From: JABLTI01 sp035528035
GTDB taxonomy: Archaea > Asgardarchaeota > Heimdallarchaeia > JABLTI01
Assembly (NCBI GenBank): GCA_035528035.1
Contig: DATKZI010000013.1
Location: 102,897-166,896, forward strand
DNA: 64,000 nucleotides
Direction of reading: 5' to 3'
Shown here: one piece after another, positions 9,945 to 18,106 of the stretch
How positions within the stretch are numbered: position 1 is the stretch's first letter
How the letters are laid out: every line of letters starts with the position of its first letter
The notes under the pieces: generated by a model
What the model saw: the letters and a program-made list of their open reading frames with translations, nothing else
Told to the model about the DNA's origin: nothing
Database searches by the model: none
Made by a program: the position numbers and the translations under genes

Positions 9945-10060
9945 AGAAAGCTTTCTTGTATCGCCCCACGGTATTAGAAACTTAATTTCTAAGGATTCTG
10001 ATTAATATAAGCTAAAAAGCTTGTATTCTTTTGGACAATTTGTCCCTCTTCTTGAGGGAC
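9945..10060 (+). ncRNA. Run of consecutive stem-loops upstream of the DMT transporter (possible structured leader)
   Basis: Five inverted repeats occur in 116 bases of otherwise non-coding DNA. They are the palindrome AGAAAGCTTTCT (9945-9956); TTAGAAA/TTTCTAA with a 5-nt loop (9974-9992); ATATAAGCT/AGCTTGTAT with an AAAA loop (10005-10026, one G-U pair); GGACA/TGTCC (10033-10045); and GTCCCTC/GAGGGAC with a 5-nt loop (10042-10060). The last two share GTCC at 10042-10045, so they cannot form together. The block ends 86 bases before the transporter start, which lacks a clear ribosome-binding site. It may be a regulatory leader or a small RNA; the function is unknown. Confidence 0.35.
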
Positions 10061-10146
10061 ATCAATTCTTTTACTCTCAAATCATCTCATGTCATTTAGC
10101 TTTTTGAAAGAAAACTTGAAAACTCATTAATTCATTTATCTAAATC

Positions 10147-11121
10147 ATGTCACTTGATAAGCCCTCTCTCACTCATAGACTTCTTGCTGACATGGCCTTA
10201 TTGTTCATTACAGTCATTTGGGGCTCTACTTTTTTTATGGTCGATCAAGCGATTGAAACTGTTAACGTGATGACTTTTCTCGCTTTTCGTTTTACTATTG
10301 CTCTTATTGTTCTTTTAATTGTCTTTAGCTATCAATTATATAAATTTAAAATCACTTGGGGAGCAGTTTGGCGTGGAATGGTTATTGGTCTTTTTCTTTT
10401 CATTGGTTATAGTTTTCAAACCTTTGGTATGGCTGTTGGTACTGAACCTGGTAAAACAGCTTTTATTACAGGTCTTTACGTTGTCTTGGTGCCAATTTTT
10501 GCTTCCCTCTTACTTAAAAAACCACCTCATTATCTATCCTGGATCGGTATAGTTGTTGCTGTTGGTGGCCTTGCTCTTCTTTCTATTGATTCCTTCAATC
10601 TTCAATTTAGTGATATTTTAGGCGATCTTCTCGTTTTTATAGGAGCTTTTGGCTATGCTTTTCATATTATCTTTATTGACAAATTTGTTGAGAAAATACA
10701 TTATAGTTCATTGGTTGTCTTCCAAACTGGTACCGTTGCTATTTTAGCTTGGATTGCTAGTGCAATTTCTTGGGATGAGAACTTTGCATTTACTCACACT
10801 TATTTTACAAATCAAGTTATTTTTACAATTGTCTTTACTGGAGTTATTGCTACAGCACTTATTCTAGCTGCTCAAACATTTGCTCAGAAAAAAACTACTC
10901 CTACCCATGTTGCACTAATCTTCACCATGGAACCTGTTTTTGGAGCATTGTTTGCGTTCATTTTTGTTCATGAGGTCCCTACAGTTCGTCAATGGATTGG
11001 TTGTGCGTTAATACTGGCTAGTATGATCTTTCAACAACTCATCGATATTTATCTTAATAGACGTAAAACCCAAAGAATTATCGAACAATCTATTGCTGAA
11101 GAAAACCGAATTGTTGAATGA
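10147..11121 (+). CDS. DMT-superfamily (EamA) permease
   Basis: The 324-aa product has ten hydrophobic helices arranged as two five-helix EamA repeats. The first repeat begins with the typical ALLFITVIWGSTFF motif and the second is around residues 158-300. The C-terminal tail is polar and basic. DMT/EamA proteins export or import small metabolites such as amino acids, nucleosides or sugars; the substrate cannot be inferred. No ribosome-binding site is evident before the ATG. The upstream 390 bases hold a hairpin-rich segment that could regulate the gene. The coding sequence is richer in T-ending codons than most neighbours, which may reflect expression level or a different origin. Confidence 0.88.
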   Translation: MSLDKPSLTHRLLADMALLFITVIWGSTFFMVDQAIETVNVMTFLAFRFTIALIVLLIVFSYQLYKFKITWGAVWRGMVIGLFLFIGYSFQTFGMAVGTEPGKTAFITGLYVVLVPIFASLLLKKPPHYLSWIGIVVAVGGLALLSIDSFNLQFSDILGDLLVFIGAFGYAFHIIFIDKFVEKIHYSSLVVFQTGTVAILAWIASAISWDENFAFTHTYFTNQVIFTIVFTGVIATALILAAQTFAQKKTTPTHVALIFTMEPVFGALFAFIFVHEVPTVRQWIGCALILASMIFQQLIDIYLNRRKTQRIIEQSIAEENRIVE

Positions 11122-11209
11122 GAATAATAATTAAATATATCAGCAATGCTTTTCTTAAAAACACGTTTCTGTTTAAAGCTAATTATAAAAACAATTGGAA
11201 GAATAAATT

Positions 11210-11237
11210 AAAGCAGTCTTTTTTCATCAACTGCTTT
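11210..11237 (+). terminator. Stem-loop downstream of the DMT permease gene
   Basis: A perfect 8-bp stem (AAAGCAGT/ACTGCTTT) with a 12-nt T-rich loop lies 89 bases after the permease stop. A T-rich stretch follows. It is a plausible terminator for the forward transcript. Confidence 0.45.
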
Positions 11238-11378
11238 ATTTTATTGTCTACCAATTAATAATAGATAAGCGATTTTTATTTTTTCTTGGTCTGCGTTTAT
11301 TTTTCTTTTTAGTGTTTTTTTGTCTATCAAATTAGATTACTCTCCATTGTTTTGATTTAATTAACAGTTTCTATTTTC

Positions 11379-11481
11379 ATATATAAGGGGAATTCACTTC
11401 TTTAGAACTCAACTGAGAGACTCATTAGGAGGTCACAAAATGTACCTCATAAGAAAAAATCTAGGAAAAATTACTTATTAG
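11379..11481 (+). other. TATA-like box, strong SD and 13-codon ORF in the gap before gar1
   Basis: CATATATAAGGGG at 11379-11390 resembles an archaeal TATA box. Downstream, AGGAGGT at 11427-11433 is the strongest ribosome-binding site in the region. It sits 6 nt before ATG at 11440, which opens a reading frame of only 13 codons ending in TAG at 11479-11481, on top of the gar1 stop. GAGGT pairs with ACCTC after the ATG, so the site could be hidden in a hairpin. It could be a leader peptide, a remnant of a lost gene's start, or chance. The rest of the 349-base gap holds only the hairpin at 11210-11237. Confidence 0.25.
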
Positions 11482-11773
11482 AAGGTCGATAATTTCTCTT
11501 TTTCGAATAGTCTTTTTTATAAGGAGTTGGTTTTTTAGGTGAAGGTTTGCCCTCCATTAAATACAATTGATCACCCTTTTTTGCTTGTGCTTCAGAGTTC
11601 CTTGTATTTATGACAACGTAGGGAGTTGCTACTGGTCCAATTATATCAACAATTTTCCCTATCATTTGGATTTGTTGATTTACAACTTTTGTATTAAACC
11701 TATAGCTGTCTGTTGCTTTTACTAACAATTCTCCTTTCTTAGTAACAACAAAGACTTTCCCTAGTTTTTTCAA
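11471..11773 (-). CDS. gar1: Gar1-like H/ACA ribonucleoprotein subunit
   Basis: The 100-aa protein matches archaeal Gar1. A small beta-barrel core spans residues 3-75 with the characteristic GKIVDIIGPVATPYV segment. A Lys/Arg/Pro-rich RNA-binding tail follows. Gar1 works with Cbf5, Nop10 and L7Ae in H/ACA guide RNPs that convert uridine to pseudouridine in rRNA. The TTG start at 11773 follows AAGGT at a good spacing. It lies 42 bases after srp19 in the same direction, an arrangement that is common in archaea, so the two are probably cotranscribed. Confidence 0.88.
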   Translation of the reverse strand: MKKLGKVFVVTKKGELLVKATDSYRFNTKVVNQQIQMIGKIVDIIGPVATPYVVINTRNSEAQAKKGDQLYLMEGKPSPKKPTPYKKDYSKKRNYRPSNK

Positions 11774-11815
11774 TCTTCATTACCTTCTTCTTTTATGAAT
11801 GATACTCAATTCATT

Positions 11816-12211
11816 TTATCTCGTCTTTTGACGATACACGCTGCCTTTCTTTGCTTTTTTCTCAATTTCCTTTTTCTTTGGTTCTATTTGTTTTGGCAAA
11901 TTAACCTTAGGAATATTTCGGGCAATTTCACGTATTTGTTCTTCTTTAGTACCTACTTTAGTAACCATCATACGACCTTTGCCATCGTACCATGTTTTTG
12001 AATAATGTTTCTCGGAATCTAAGAATATTTCATAACCAGCTTTTTGTGCTGCAAGAGCAACTCTTTGTAATTCTGGATCTTCATAGGCTAATTTAATGGG
12101 TACCCTACGTCCCATACGCCAAGAGAGATTTTTATCGAAATATGCTGGATAAATGATCCGAAGATTTCTTTGGATTGCAGATCGACCTTTCCTTGATTTG
12201 GTACTTGACAT
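11816..12211 (-). CDS. srp19: Signal recognition particle protein SRP19
   Basis: This 131-aa basic protein carries the SRP19 hallmark IYPAYFDKNLSWRMGRRVP near residues 19-38, followed by the conserved P-ELQRVA helix. SRP19 binds 7S RNA and promotes loading of SRP54 for co-translational targeting to the membrane. It starts at ATG 12211 with GAGGAC upstream. The Lys-rich C-terminal extension (about residues 100-131) is longer than in minimal archaeal versions. It is first in a short operon with gar1 and divergent from hypA across 220 bases. Confidence 0.92.
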   Translation of the reverse strand: MSSTKSRKGRSAIQRNLRIIYPAYFDKNLSWRMGRRVPIKLAYEDPELQRVALAAQKAGYEIFLDSEKHYSKTWYDGKGRMMVTKVGTKEEQIREIARNIPKVNLPKQIEPKKKEIEKKAKKGSVYRQKTR

Positions 12212-12431
12212 TTTTAGTCCTCATATAACTCTTATCGAATATTAATCTAATTTTGCTGTACCTCTTTTTATATTATTCCTTTTAATTCTTATTTAAAGTT
12301 GGTATAAAGAGCGTTTTTAGCTATACTTTTTGAGGTACCGAATTGCTTTACCCTCATAAGTTGAATCCGCACATTTATGAATAAATATTAAACTAGTATT
12401 TATTGATGCTAAAAAAAAAGAGGTATAAATC

Positions 12432-12824
12432 GTGCATGAATTTTCTACTGCTGTTGGTATTGTTGAAACTGTTTCAGGAGTTGCAGTACAACATAAAGCT
12501 ACCCGAATAAAAAAAGTTGAACTGGTTGTAGGAGATTTCTCTATGTTGCAATATGACCAACTTCAATTTGCTTTTGAAATTGCTAGTGAAGGCACTTTAG
12601 CTGAAGGGGCAGAATTAATTATTGAGGGGCAAAAAGGAGAAATTGAATGTCTTGAATGTAAATACAAAGGAGTTATTGAGAAATCAAACAAAGAAGTAGA
12701 TCATTTAGTTGTCGATTTAGTAAATATTTTCGAATGTCCAAAATGCCATTCTAATCGTACGAAAATTAGTGGTGGTAGAGACATATATGTAAAAAATATT
12801 GAAGTGGAATTAGATTCAGAGTAG
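12432..12824 (+). CDS. hypA: Hydrogenase/urease nickel-incorporation protein HypA
   Basis: This is a 130-aa metallochaperone. The GTG start gives the required N-terminal Met-His-Glu, with His2 as the nickel ligand. A structural zinc site is formed by C73-x2-C76 and C102-x2-C105. HypA delivers nickel to [NiFe]-hydrogenase maturation together with HypB. No hydrogenase subunit or other hyp gene is in this window; an AIR-synthase-like gene at 20514 is not HypE. The upstream 220-base region contains weak inverted repeats, such as GAGGTA/TACCCTC near 12330-12355, of unknown meaning. It ends with TAG. Confidence 0.92.
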   Translation: MHEFSTAVGIVETVSGVAVQHKATRIKKVELVVGDFSMLQYDQLQFAFEIASEGTLAEGAELIIEGQKGEIECLECKYKGVIEKSNKEVDHLVVDLVNIFECPKCHSNRTKISGGRDIYVKNIEVELDSE

Positions 12825-12919
12825 AAAAAATCTTGTAAATGAGTATTTTTCCCTCTTGAAAGAATTTTTATATTAGTCATAAAATAGATTGATGCGAGGC
12901 AAAATAGCTTGGGATTCAT

Positions 12920-13666
12920 ATGACTCTAACGTGGATAAATTATCTTTGTGTAGTGGTAGGTTCTCTCAATTTCATAATGCTTATTATAATTACTTCTATA
13001 GTTTTAAAACGCAGTCCTTCTGAAAAAATAAATTGGCTTATATCCAGCAGTTTCTTTTTTATCTCTTTAGCTTATCTATTCCTTCCCATGGGAGCTTTTG
13101 TCTATACACAAGAAAATCCTTTGGCTATGATAATTTTCACGAAAATTTACGGTTTTGCCCTTTTTATAGGATTAATGCTTCTGATGATTAGCTCATTAGC
13201 AATTAATTATGGGACACATTTTGTTCTTAGATGGGCTATTTTAATTCCATCATCGATTGTTACAGCTGCAGTTGGAATTATTATATTTGCTTTTAATTCT
13301 ATAGAAGCTGTAGGAGGAGAAAGTGCTGATATTAAAACTACTACTTTCTTTTTAGCTTCATTTTACCCAATTTGTATATTAATAATAGGTATAATTTTCG
13401 TTTTCTTTGGCAAGGCATACAAAAATTCAATAGATGAAAATGTTCGTCTTTGCTTACGATTATTACTCACTGGATTTACCTTATGTATTTTCTCCCTTGT
13501 TCCAAATATTCTATCTAATGTCTTAGCTTCTCAGTGGGAGAATGCTCAAATCTTTAATGCTATTGAATTTATAATCGTTGTAATAGGAATATCTTTTCTC
13601 CTTAGTGGCTTTTTTGTTCGTTCGAGAGAATCTGTTCGCGTAGAAATAAAAGCAGTTGCTGCTTAA
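12920..13666 (+). CDS. Seven-helix membrane protein, unknown function
   Basis: The 248-aa protein has seven evenly spaced hydrophobic helices and a short polar tail. The layout resembles seven-helix sensor-type membrane domains found at the N-terminus of some archaeal signalling proteins, but no cytosolic output domain is attached. I see no retinal-binding Lys motif, so it does not look like a rhodopsin. The ATG is preceded by GGGATT. It is convergent with the DegV gene, with only 9 bases between stops. Confidence 0.7.
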   Translation: MTLTWINYLCVVVGSLNFIMLIIITSIVLKRSPSEKINWLISSSFFFISLAYLFLPMGAFVYTQENPLAMIIFTKIYGFALFIGLMLLMISSLAINYGTHFVLRWAILIPSSIVTAAVGIIIFAFNSIEAVGGESADIKTTTFFLASFYPICILIIGIIFVFFGKAYKNSIDENVRLCLRLLLTGFTLCIFSLVPNILSNVLASQWENAQIFNAIEFIIVVIGISFLLSGFFVRSRESVRVEIKAVAA

Positions 13667-13675
13667 CTCATTCTT

Positions 13676-14542
13676 TTATTTTAACCATTTTTTATCGAAT
13701 TCACCAAGCCAAGAAATACCTATAGCTTTAGGGCCTGTATGTGAACCAACTACTGGACCTATTTCCAATAATAAAATTTCACTTGGTGTATTGGATAGCT
13801 CCAAAATAAGATCCTTGAGTTCTTGAGCCCTAATTAAATCATTTGCATGACCTATAATAAATGTGTCAAGCTTTCTTTCATTAAGAGCTTTTACTGCTAC
13901 TTTCTTTAGAATATCTAATGCATTTTGCCTTCCTCGGACTTTCCCTGGTGAACTAAGTAAACCATTCTCAATATGGATAAAGGGTTTAACAGATAGGAGG
14001 GATCCAAATAACCAGCGAATGGTATTAATCCTTCCTCCTTTTTTCAAATATTTTAATGAATCAACAATAGCAAAGAGTTGAGAATAAGGTAAAATTTTTT
14101 CATAGAAATAAGAAAGTAATTCATCCTTGGAATAACCTTCCTGAGCTTTTTTAGCTACTAGGTAAACGATTAGACCTGATTGGAGTGTTGCTGCTTCGGT
14201 ATCAAGAATTGTAATTCTATCATCAAACAGATTAGAAGCAACCACATTAGCTGTTGAATATATCCCTGAGAGTTTTTTACTTAAAGTAAAAACAATTACT
14301 TCATCAGATTCCTTGAGAGCATTTTCAAAAGTGTTCTTAAATACTTTTGGGGCTGGCACACCAGTTGAAGGCATTTCACCTTGCGCAAGTCTTTGGTAAA
14401 ATTCTTCTCGTGATAAATCATAATCAGAATATGAGGTATCACCAAAAACAACACGAGCTGGTATTGTTTCTATATTTAGTTGTTTCAAAATATCAAGAGA
14501 GAGATCACAAGCGGAATCTGAAACAATCTTAACTTTAGACAA
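13676..14542 (-). CDS. DegV family fatty-acid-binding protein
   Basis: This 288-aa protein shows the DegV fold throughout. It opens with the strand KIVSDSACDL, carries the STGVPAP lipid-head-binding motif near residue 60, a central LKYLKKGGRI motif, and ends with a VVGSHTGPKAIG motif. DegV proteins bind fatty acids, and in bacteria (FakB) they present them to a kinase. No FakA-like kinase is visible here. The TTG start at 14542 lies 8 nt after AAGGGG. Archaeal lipids are isoprenoid, so the bound ligand is uncertain. Confidence 0.9.
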   Translation of the reverse strand: MSKVKIVSDSACDLSLDILKQLNIETIPARVVFGDTSYSDYDLSREEFYQRLAQGEMPSTGVPAPKVFKNTFENALKESDEVIVFTLSKKLSGIYSTANVVASNLFDDRITILDTEAATLQSGLIVYLVAKKAQEGYSKDELLSYFYEKILPYSQLFAIVDSLKYLKKGGRINTIRWLFGSLLSVKPFIHIENGLLSSPGKVRGRQNALDILKKVAVKALNERKLDTFIIGHANDLIRAQELKDLILELSNTPSEILLLEIGPVVGSHTGPKAIGISWLGEFDKKWLK

Positions 14543-14673
14543 TAGTTAACCCCTTATAAGAGAATTATAAATGTTATAAATTTCAGAAAAATTAAAGTTT
14601 TCTTCAATAAATAGGAAACTTTTTTGTATACAATTATAACTGATTTTTTATTATAAATGGAAAGTGTAAAATT

Positions 14674-15624
14674 ATGGTTGCTGTATGGCTAATTGTTATT
14701 CTTGCTGTTGTTCAAGGTATTTTAGAATGGTTGCCAGTCTCAAGTGAAGGTCAGCTTGTCCTAATACTTACTTGGTTAAACGAATCTCAAAATGCTTTAG
14801 CTATAGCACTATTTCTACATTTAGGTACCATGCTTGCAGTTATTGCTAGATTTTGGAAAGATATTTTCCTATTATTAGGTATAAAGCTCCCAAAGAAAAA
14901 AACAGCAGAAAATGAAGAAGAAGTTATACCAAATAAATTAGAGACTGAGGAAAATAATTCAGAACAACTCCTTTCAGTAAAAGATAAACAAAGAAGACTA
15001 TGGAAGTTTTTATTATTAGCAACAACTGCAACAGCAATAATTGGTATACCACTATATCTTTTAGTCAAATATGTTTTACAAGAAGGGGAATTACTTAAAT
15101 TCGCAGGAGGAGCAATAACGGGTGGAGATATAATAACAATTCTAATTGGGGTATTCCTTATAGGTACTGGAATATTCATTTTGATTTCTAAACGAAGGAT
15201 CTCAAGAAAATCTATTTTTGAAATGTCAGTTTTAGAAATGCTAATTGTTGGAGCTGTTCAAGGAATCGCTGTAATTCCAGGAGTTTCAAGATCAGGCTCT
15301 ACTATAGGAGCCATGCTAATTGAAGGTGTGGAAGAAGAAGATTCTTTACGTGGTAGCTTTTTACTTAGTATTCCAGCTGTTATAGGAGCTAACATCTTAA
15401 CAATAATTATTGATCTAATTCAAGGTGACCTCTCATTTGAGGGGGTACCTATCTATGCCATGTTCTTAGCTGTTTTAGTATCTGGTGTTGTTGGCTTTAT
15501 CACCATTGATCTATTTTTAAGGTTAGCAAAGAAGATCAATTTTGGTTGGTTCTGTTTAACATTAGGTGCTTTAGCATTAATTATTACCTTAGTAATCATT
15601 ATACTAAATCTAACAACAATATGA
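14674..15624 (+). CDS. uppP: Undecaprenyl/polyprenyl-diphosphatase (UppP/BacA family)
   Basis: This is a 316-aa membrane phosphatase. The first catalytic segment ILEWLPVSSEGQ is at about residues 16-27 and the second, PGVSRSGSTIG, near residue 205. Both signature motifs are intact. About eight membrane helices are present. Compared with bacterial BacA there is a charged insertion of about 45 residues between the second and third helices. The enzyme dephosphorylates a C55-like polyprenyl diphosphate, recycling the lipid carrier used for glycan or glycoprotein synthesis. The gene stands alone between DegV and a convergent gene. Confidence 0.92.
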   Translation: MVAVWLIVILAVVQGILEWLPVSSEGQLVLILTWLNESQNALAIALFLHLGTMLAVIARFWKDIFLLLGIKLPKKKTAENEEEVIPNKLETEENNSEQLLSVKDKQRRLWKFLLLATTATAIIGIPLYLLVKYVLQEGELLKFAGGAITGGDIITILIGVFLIGTGIFILISKRRISRKSIFEMSVLEMLIVGAVQGIAVIPGVSRSGSTIGAMLIEGVEEEDSLRGSFLLSIPAVIGANILTIIIDLIQGDLSFEGVPIYAMFLAVLVSGVVGFITIDLFLRLAKKINFGWFCLTLGALALIITLVIIILNLTTI

Positions 15625-15636
15625 AAGGTGAAATGT

Positions 15637-16374
15637 TTAAAGGAATTTAATAAATCCAACTGGAAGATTTGCACGTTTCCATTCAGCTGCTCGACCCTCT
15701 AAACCTATTTCAATTGGTTTTTTGCCATCATTACCTATAACTATCAAAGCTGTCCCCTTAATTGATTGTTGACTAAAAAGGTTCAACCATTTATCAGTGC
15801 GCCTCATTATTTTAGAGGCGATATCTTCAGGAGGATTCATAGAATATCTGGCATACATTTCGTCAAAATCTGCAAAATGAAGTACTAAAAGATCATTTCT
15901 ATTAAGAGCTTTCAGTGATTGAACATAAATATCGACATCAGTTTTAGCAATTTGCATGAAAGAGTCATTTGGGGATATTTTAGGGATATCTTCTTCACGA
16001 GCAATAACTTTCACAGTTTTACCATTTGATGTTAAAGTGGTAAGTAAATTGAATGTTAGACTCTCTTTACTAAAAAAGGTAGATTCCATCATAGGTGCTG
16101 AAAGGGATTTTAATTTTGATTCAGTTTCAATTAGTAATAGATTATCTAGATTTTGGATCATCCAAGTAGGTTGGTAAGTAATAATTTCAAATAAACTAAA
16201 ATTATCTATGATAACTAAAATGACTTGATCAATTGGATCATTTTGCAAAATTATTTCATCTACAGCAGGTAGATAAAATGGTCTACTTAACTTTAATAAC
16301 TTTAAAATAATCGATGGTATTTGAGATGCTTTAATTGAATAGGTTATTAGACCTAGATCTTCCACGAATTCCAT
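15637..16374 (-). CDS. Degenerate alkaline-phosphatase-superfamily-like protein
   Basis: The 245-aa soluble protein has the layout of a small alkaline-phosphatase/phosphodiesterase superfamily domain. It has a first strand ending in Asp (VILVIIDN), a central LLVLHFADFDEMYARYS strand-loop, and a late strand GTALIVIGNDG. In active members the last two carry D-x-x-x-H and DHG metal ligands. Here the first lacks the His and the second reads NDG. A nucleophilic Thr/Ser position is also unclear. It is probably a catalytically dead homologue or a very divergent enzyme. ATG at 16374 follows AGAGGT. It is convergent with uppP, 12 bases apart. Confidence 0.5.
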   Translation of the reverse strand: MEFVEDLGLITYSIKASQIPSIILKLLKLSRPFYLPAVDEIILQNDPIDQVILVIIDNFSLFEIITYQPTWMIQNLDNLLLIETESKLKSLSAPMMESTFFSKESLTFNLLTTLTSNGKTVKVIAREEDIPKISPNDSFMQIAKTDVDIYVQSLKALNRNDLLVLHFADFDEMYARYSMNPPEDIASKIMRRTDKWLNLFSQQSIKGTALIVIGNDGKKPIEIGLEGRAAEWKRANLPVGFIKFL

Positions 16375-16593
16375 TGTTTTATTTACCTCTCTAATATTTT
16401 ATACAAATTCATCAAATTAATATGTTTAGTAAATTATATTATTAGTTGTCTAATTATCTTTCGTTTGTGGTAAAGTAAAAGTTTAACTACGGAAAAAGCT
16501 ATAAAAGTAAAAGAAAATAACAGAAAAATTTTAGTAAAAATTATTATTTTAAAAATAAAGGATATATCAGTTAATTAGAACGGGTAGTGAAGA

Positions 16594-18072
16594 ATGAATA
16601 ATAAAAATGAAGCAAAGGAATCTTCTACCGAAATCTCAAAAGAGATAAAAGAAAAACATGTAGTGGAACTTGAAGAAGAAACTGAGCATACATTATGGTC
16701 GGTTATCAAACTTCCTTGGTACGAGTATGTAATTGTTGGTTTACTTTTAGCTGTAACTATTGCTATGTATATACTATATGCAAATAAAGGAGGAGAGTTT
16801 TTTTTGATAGGGAAGATTATTACTTCAGTAATACTTGGAATTTGGTTGGCATTTAGACCAAGTGAATGGGCAGTAGATGGTTTAGATAATTTAATGAGAG
16901 CTGTTGGACTTACCGCATATGTAGCTGGTGTAATTTCCAGCATCGCTAGTAATTTACCTGAGGCTATAGCTGCTGGTATTATGCTTATTAAAGGTAAATT
17001 TATCATTGGTGGAACAGTTGGTGAAGATCTTATTCACACTGCTTTTTATACTACCCTAGCTGCTGCTGGTTTTAATGCTATTCTTCTTGGTATTGTTGTT
17101 TTGGTTGGTGGTAAAAGAAAAGGTTATATTGAAATTAAAAAAGAAACTGTAATGGCAGAAGGTGTTCTTCTTCGCTGGGGTTTTGTTGCAACTCTCTTAA
17201 CATTTGGGTTAGCGATTATTATCATCCTTGATGAAATCTTTACAGAAATACATGCAGGTACTAATTTTCCCGGTATTGAAGGTATTACTGCTGAACTACC
17301 TCGAATGACTGGTGCTGTTTTAGTCCTTAGTTATATTATCTATATGATTTTCTTGATCGTTAAAAGTAGAGAAGCTAGAGCAGCTGAACTACATACTGAT
17401 CCTATTAAAGCTACAAAACCAACCCGTAGTAAACTGAATGAAAAGATGCCAGAATTCGTTACAACTCAAAATGCTCAACGAAAAATACTAGATACTCAAG
17501 AAGAAATCAATATTGTTGATCCTCACAGCGAAGAAACAATAGAAACTTATAGTGGTTCCAGTGCCAAGATAGATAATCCTTATGCTGTTGCTCCTACAAT
17601 GAAAAGACCTAACTTAGGTGTTTGGTCTGCAGTTATATTAGTTCTTCTTGGTATTGGTGGTGTTGTAGGTGGAGGCTTTTTACTTAGTAATGCAGTTGAA
17701 GGGGTACTCCATGAAACTGATTTAAGTATAGGATTGATTGCTTTAATTGTTGGTTTCTCTGGAGCAGTTCCTGAACATGGTATAGCTGTTATGGCTGCTG
17801 TAAAAGGTAAAACAGATGTTGCACTAGGAAATATCCTTGGTGGAATGCTTCAAATGACTTTGTTAATATTTGGATTATTCGCCATTATAGTTCCAGCACC
17901 AATAAACGACTTCATGTTATTCCAATTGATAGCTCTTGCAGGCATATTATGGTTTGTTAAAAGATCTATAACCGATGATAATCGTTTAACTTCATTTGAG
18001 GGGATAATGGTTATTCTGGCTCAAACCTTTGCATTCTTACTGCTGATTTTAGGTTTACCAGGAATAATTTGA
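16594..18072 (+). CDS. Calcium/cation antiporter (CaCA) family membrane protein
   Basis: This 492-aa membrane protein has two sodium/calcium-exchanger alpha-repeats. The first, SSIASNLPEAIAAG, is near residues 108-125. The second, SGAVPEHGIAVMAA with GNILGGMLQMTLL, is near 388-425. These correspond to the ion-binding (S/T)xPE motifs. Both glutamates are kept, although flanking residues differ from canonical NCX proteins. A long hydrophilic loop of about 100 residues (roughly 260-345) separates the halves, as in regulatory loops of exchangers. About ten helices are visible. The expected role is exchange of Ca2+ or another cation for Na+ or H+. Confidence 0.82.
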   Translation: MNNKNEAKESSTEISKEIKEKHVVELEEETEHTLWSVIKLPWYEYVIVGLLLAVTIAMYILYANKGGEFFLIGKIITSVILGIWLAFRPSEWAVDGLDNLMRAVGLTAYVAGVISSIASNLPEAIAAGIMLIKGKFIIGGTVGEDLIHTAFYTTLAAAGFNAILLGIVVLVGGKRKGYIEIKKETVMAEGVLLRWGFVATLLTFGLAIIIILDEIFTEIHAGTNFPGIEGITAELPRMTGAVLVLSYIIYMIFLIVKSREARAAELHTDPIKATKPTRSKLNEKMPEFVTTQNAQRKILDTQEEINIVDPHSEETIETYSGSSAKIDNPYAVAPTMKRPNLGVWSAVILVLLGIGGVVGGGFLLSNAVEGVLHETDLSIGLIALIVGFSGAVPEHGIAVMAAVKGKTDVALGNILGGMLQMTLLIFGLFAIIVPAPINDFMLFQLIALAGILWFVKRSITDDNRLTSFEGIMVILAQTFAFLLLILGLPGII

Positions 18073-18087
18073 AACAAGCAAAAATAA

Positions 18088-18106
18088 GGTGATGGTTTTC
18101 ATCACC
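18088..18106. terminator. Bidirectional hairpin between the CaCA gene and purC
   Basis: A perfect 7-bp stem (GGTGATG/CATCACC) with a 5-nt loop overlaps the purC stop codon at 18102-18104. It lies 15 bases after the CaCA stop. A/T-rich runs flank it, with TTTTTTT on the plus strand near 18115. It could terminate both convergent transcripts. Confidence 0.6.

Noticed and set aside
12290..12431. Possible tRNA or riboswitch upstream of hypA
   Set aside because: Weak inverted repeats exist (GAGGTA/TACCCTC, GTATA/TATAC), but there is no T-loop consensus, no cloverleaf and no recognised riboswitch core.
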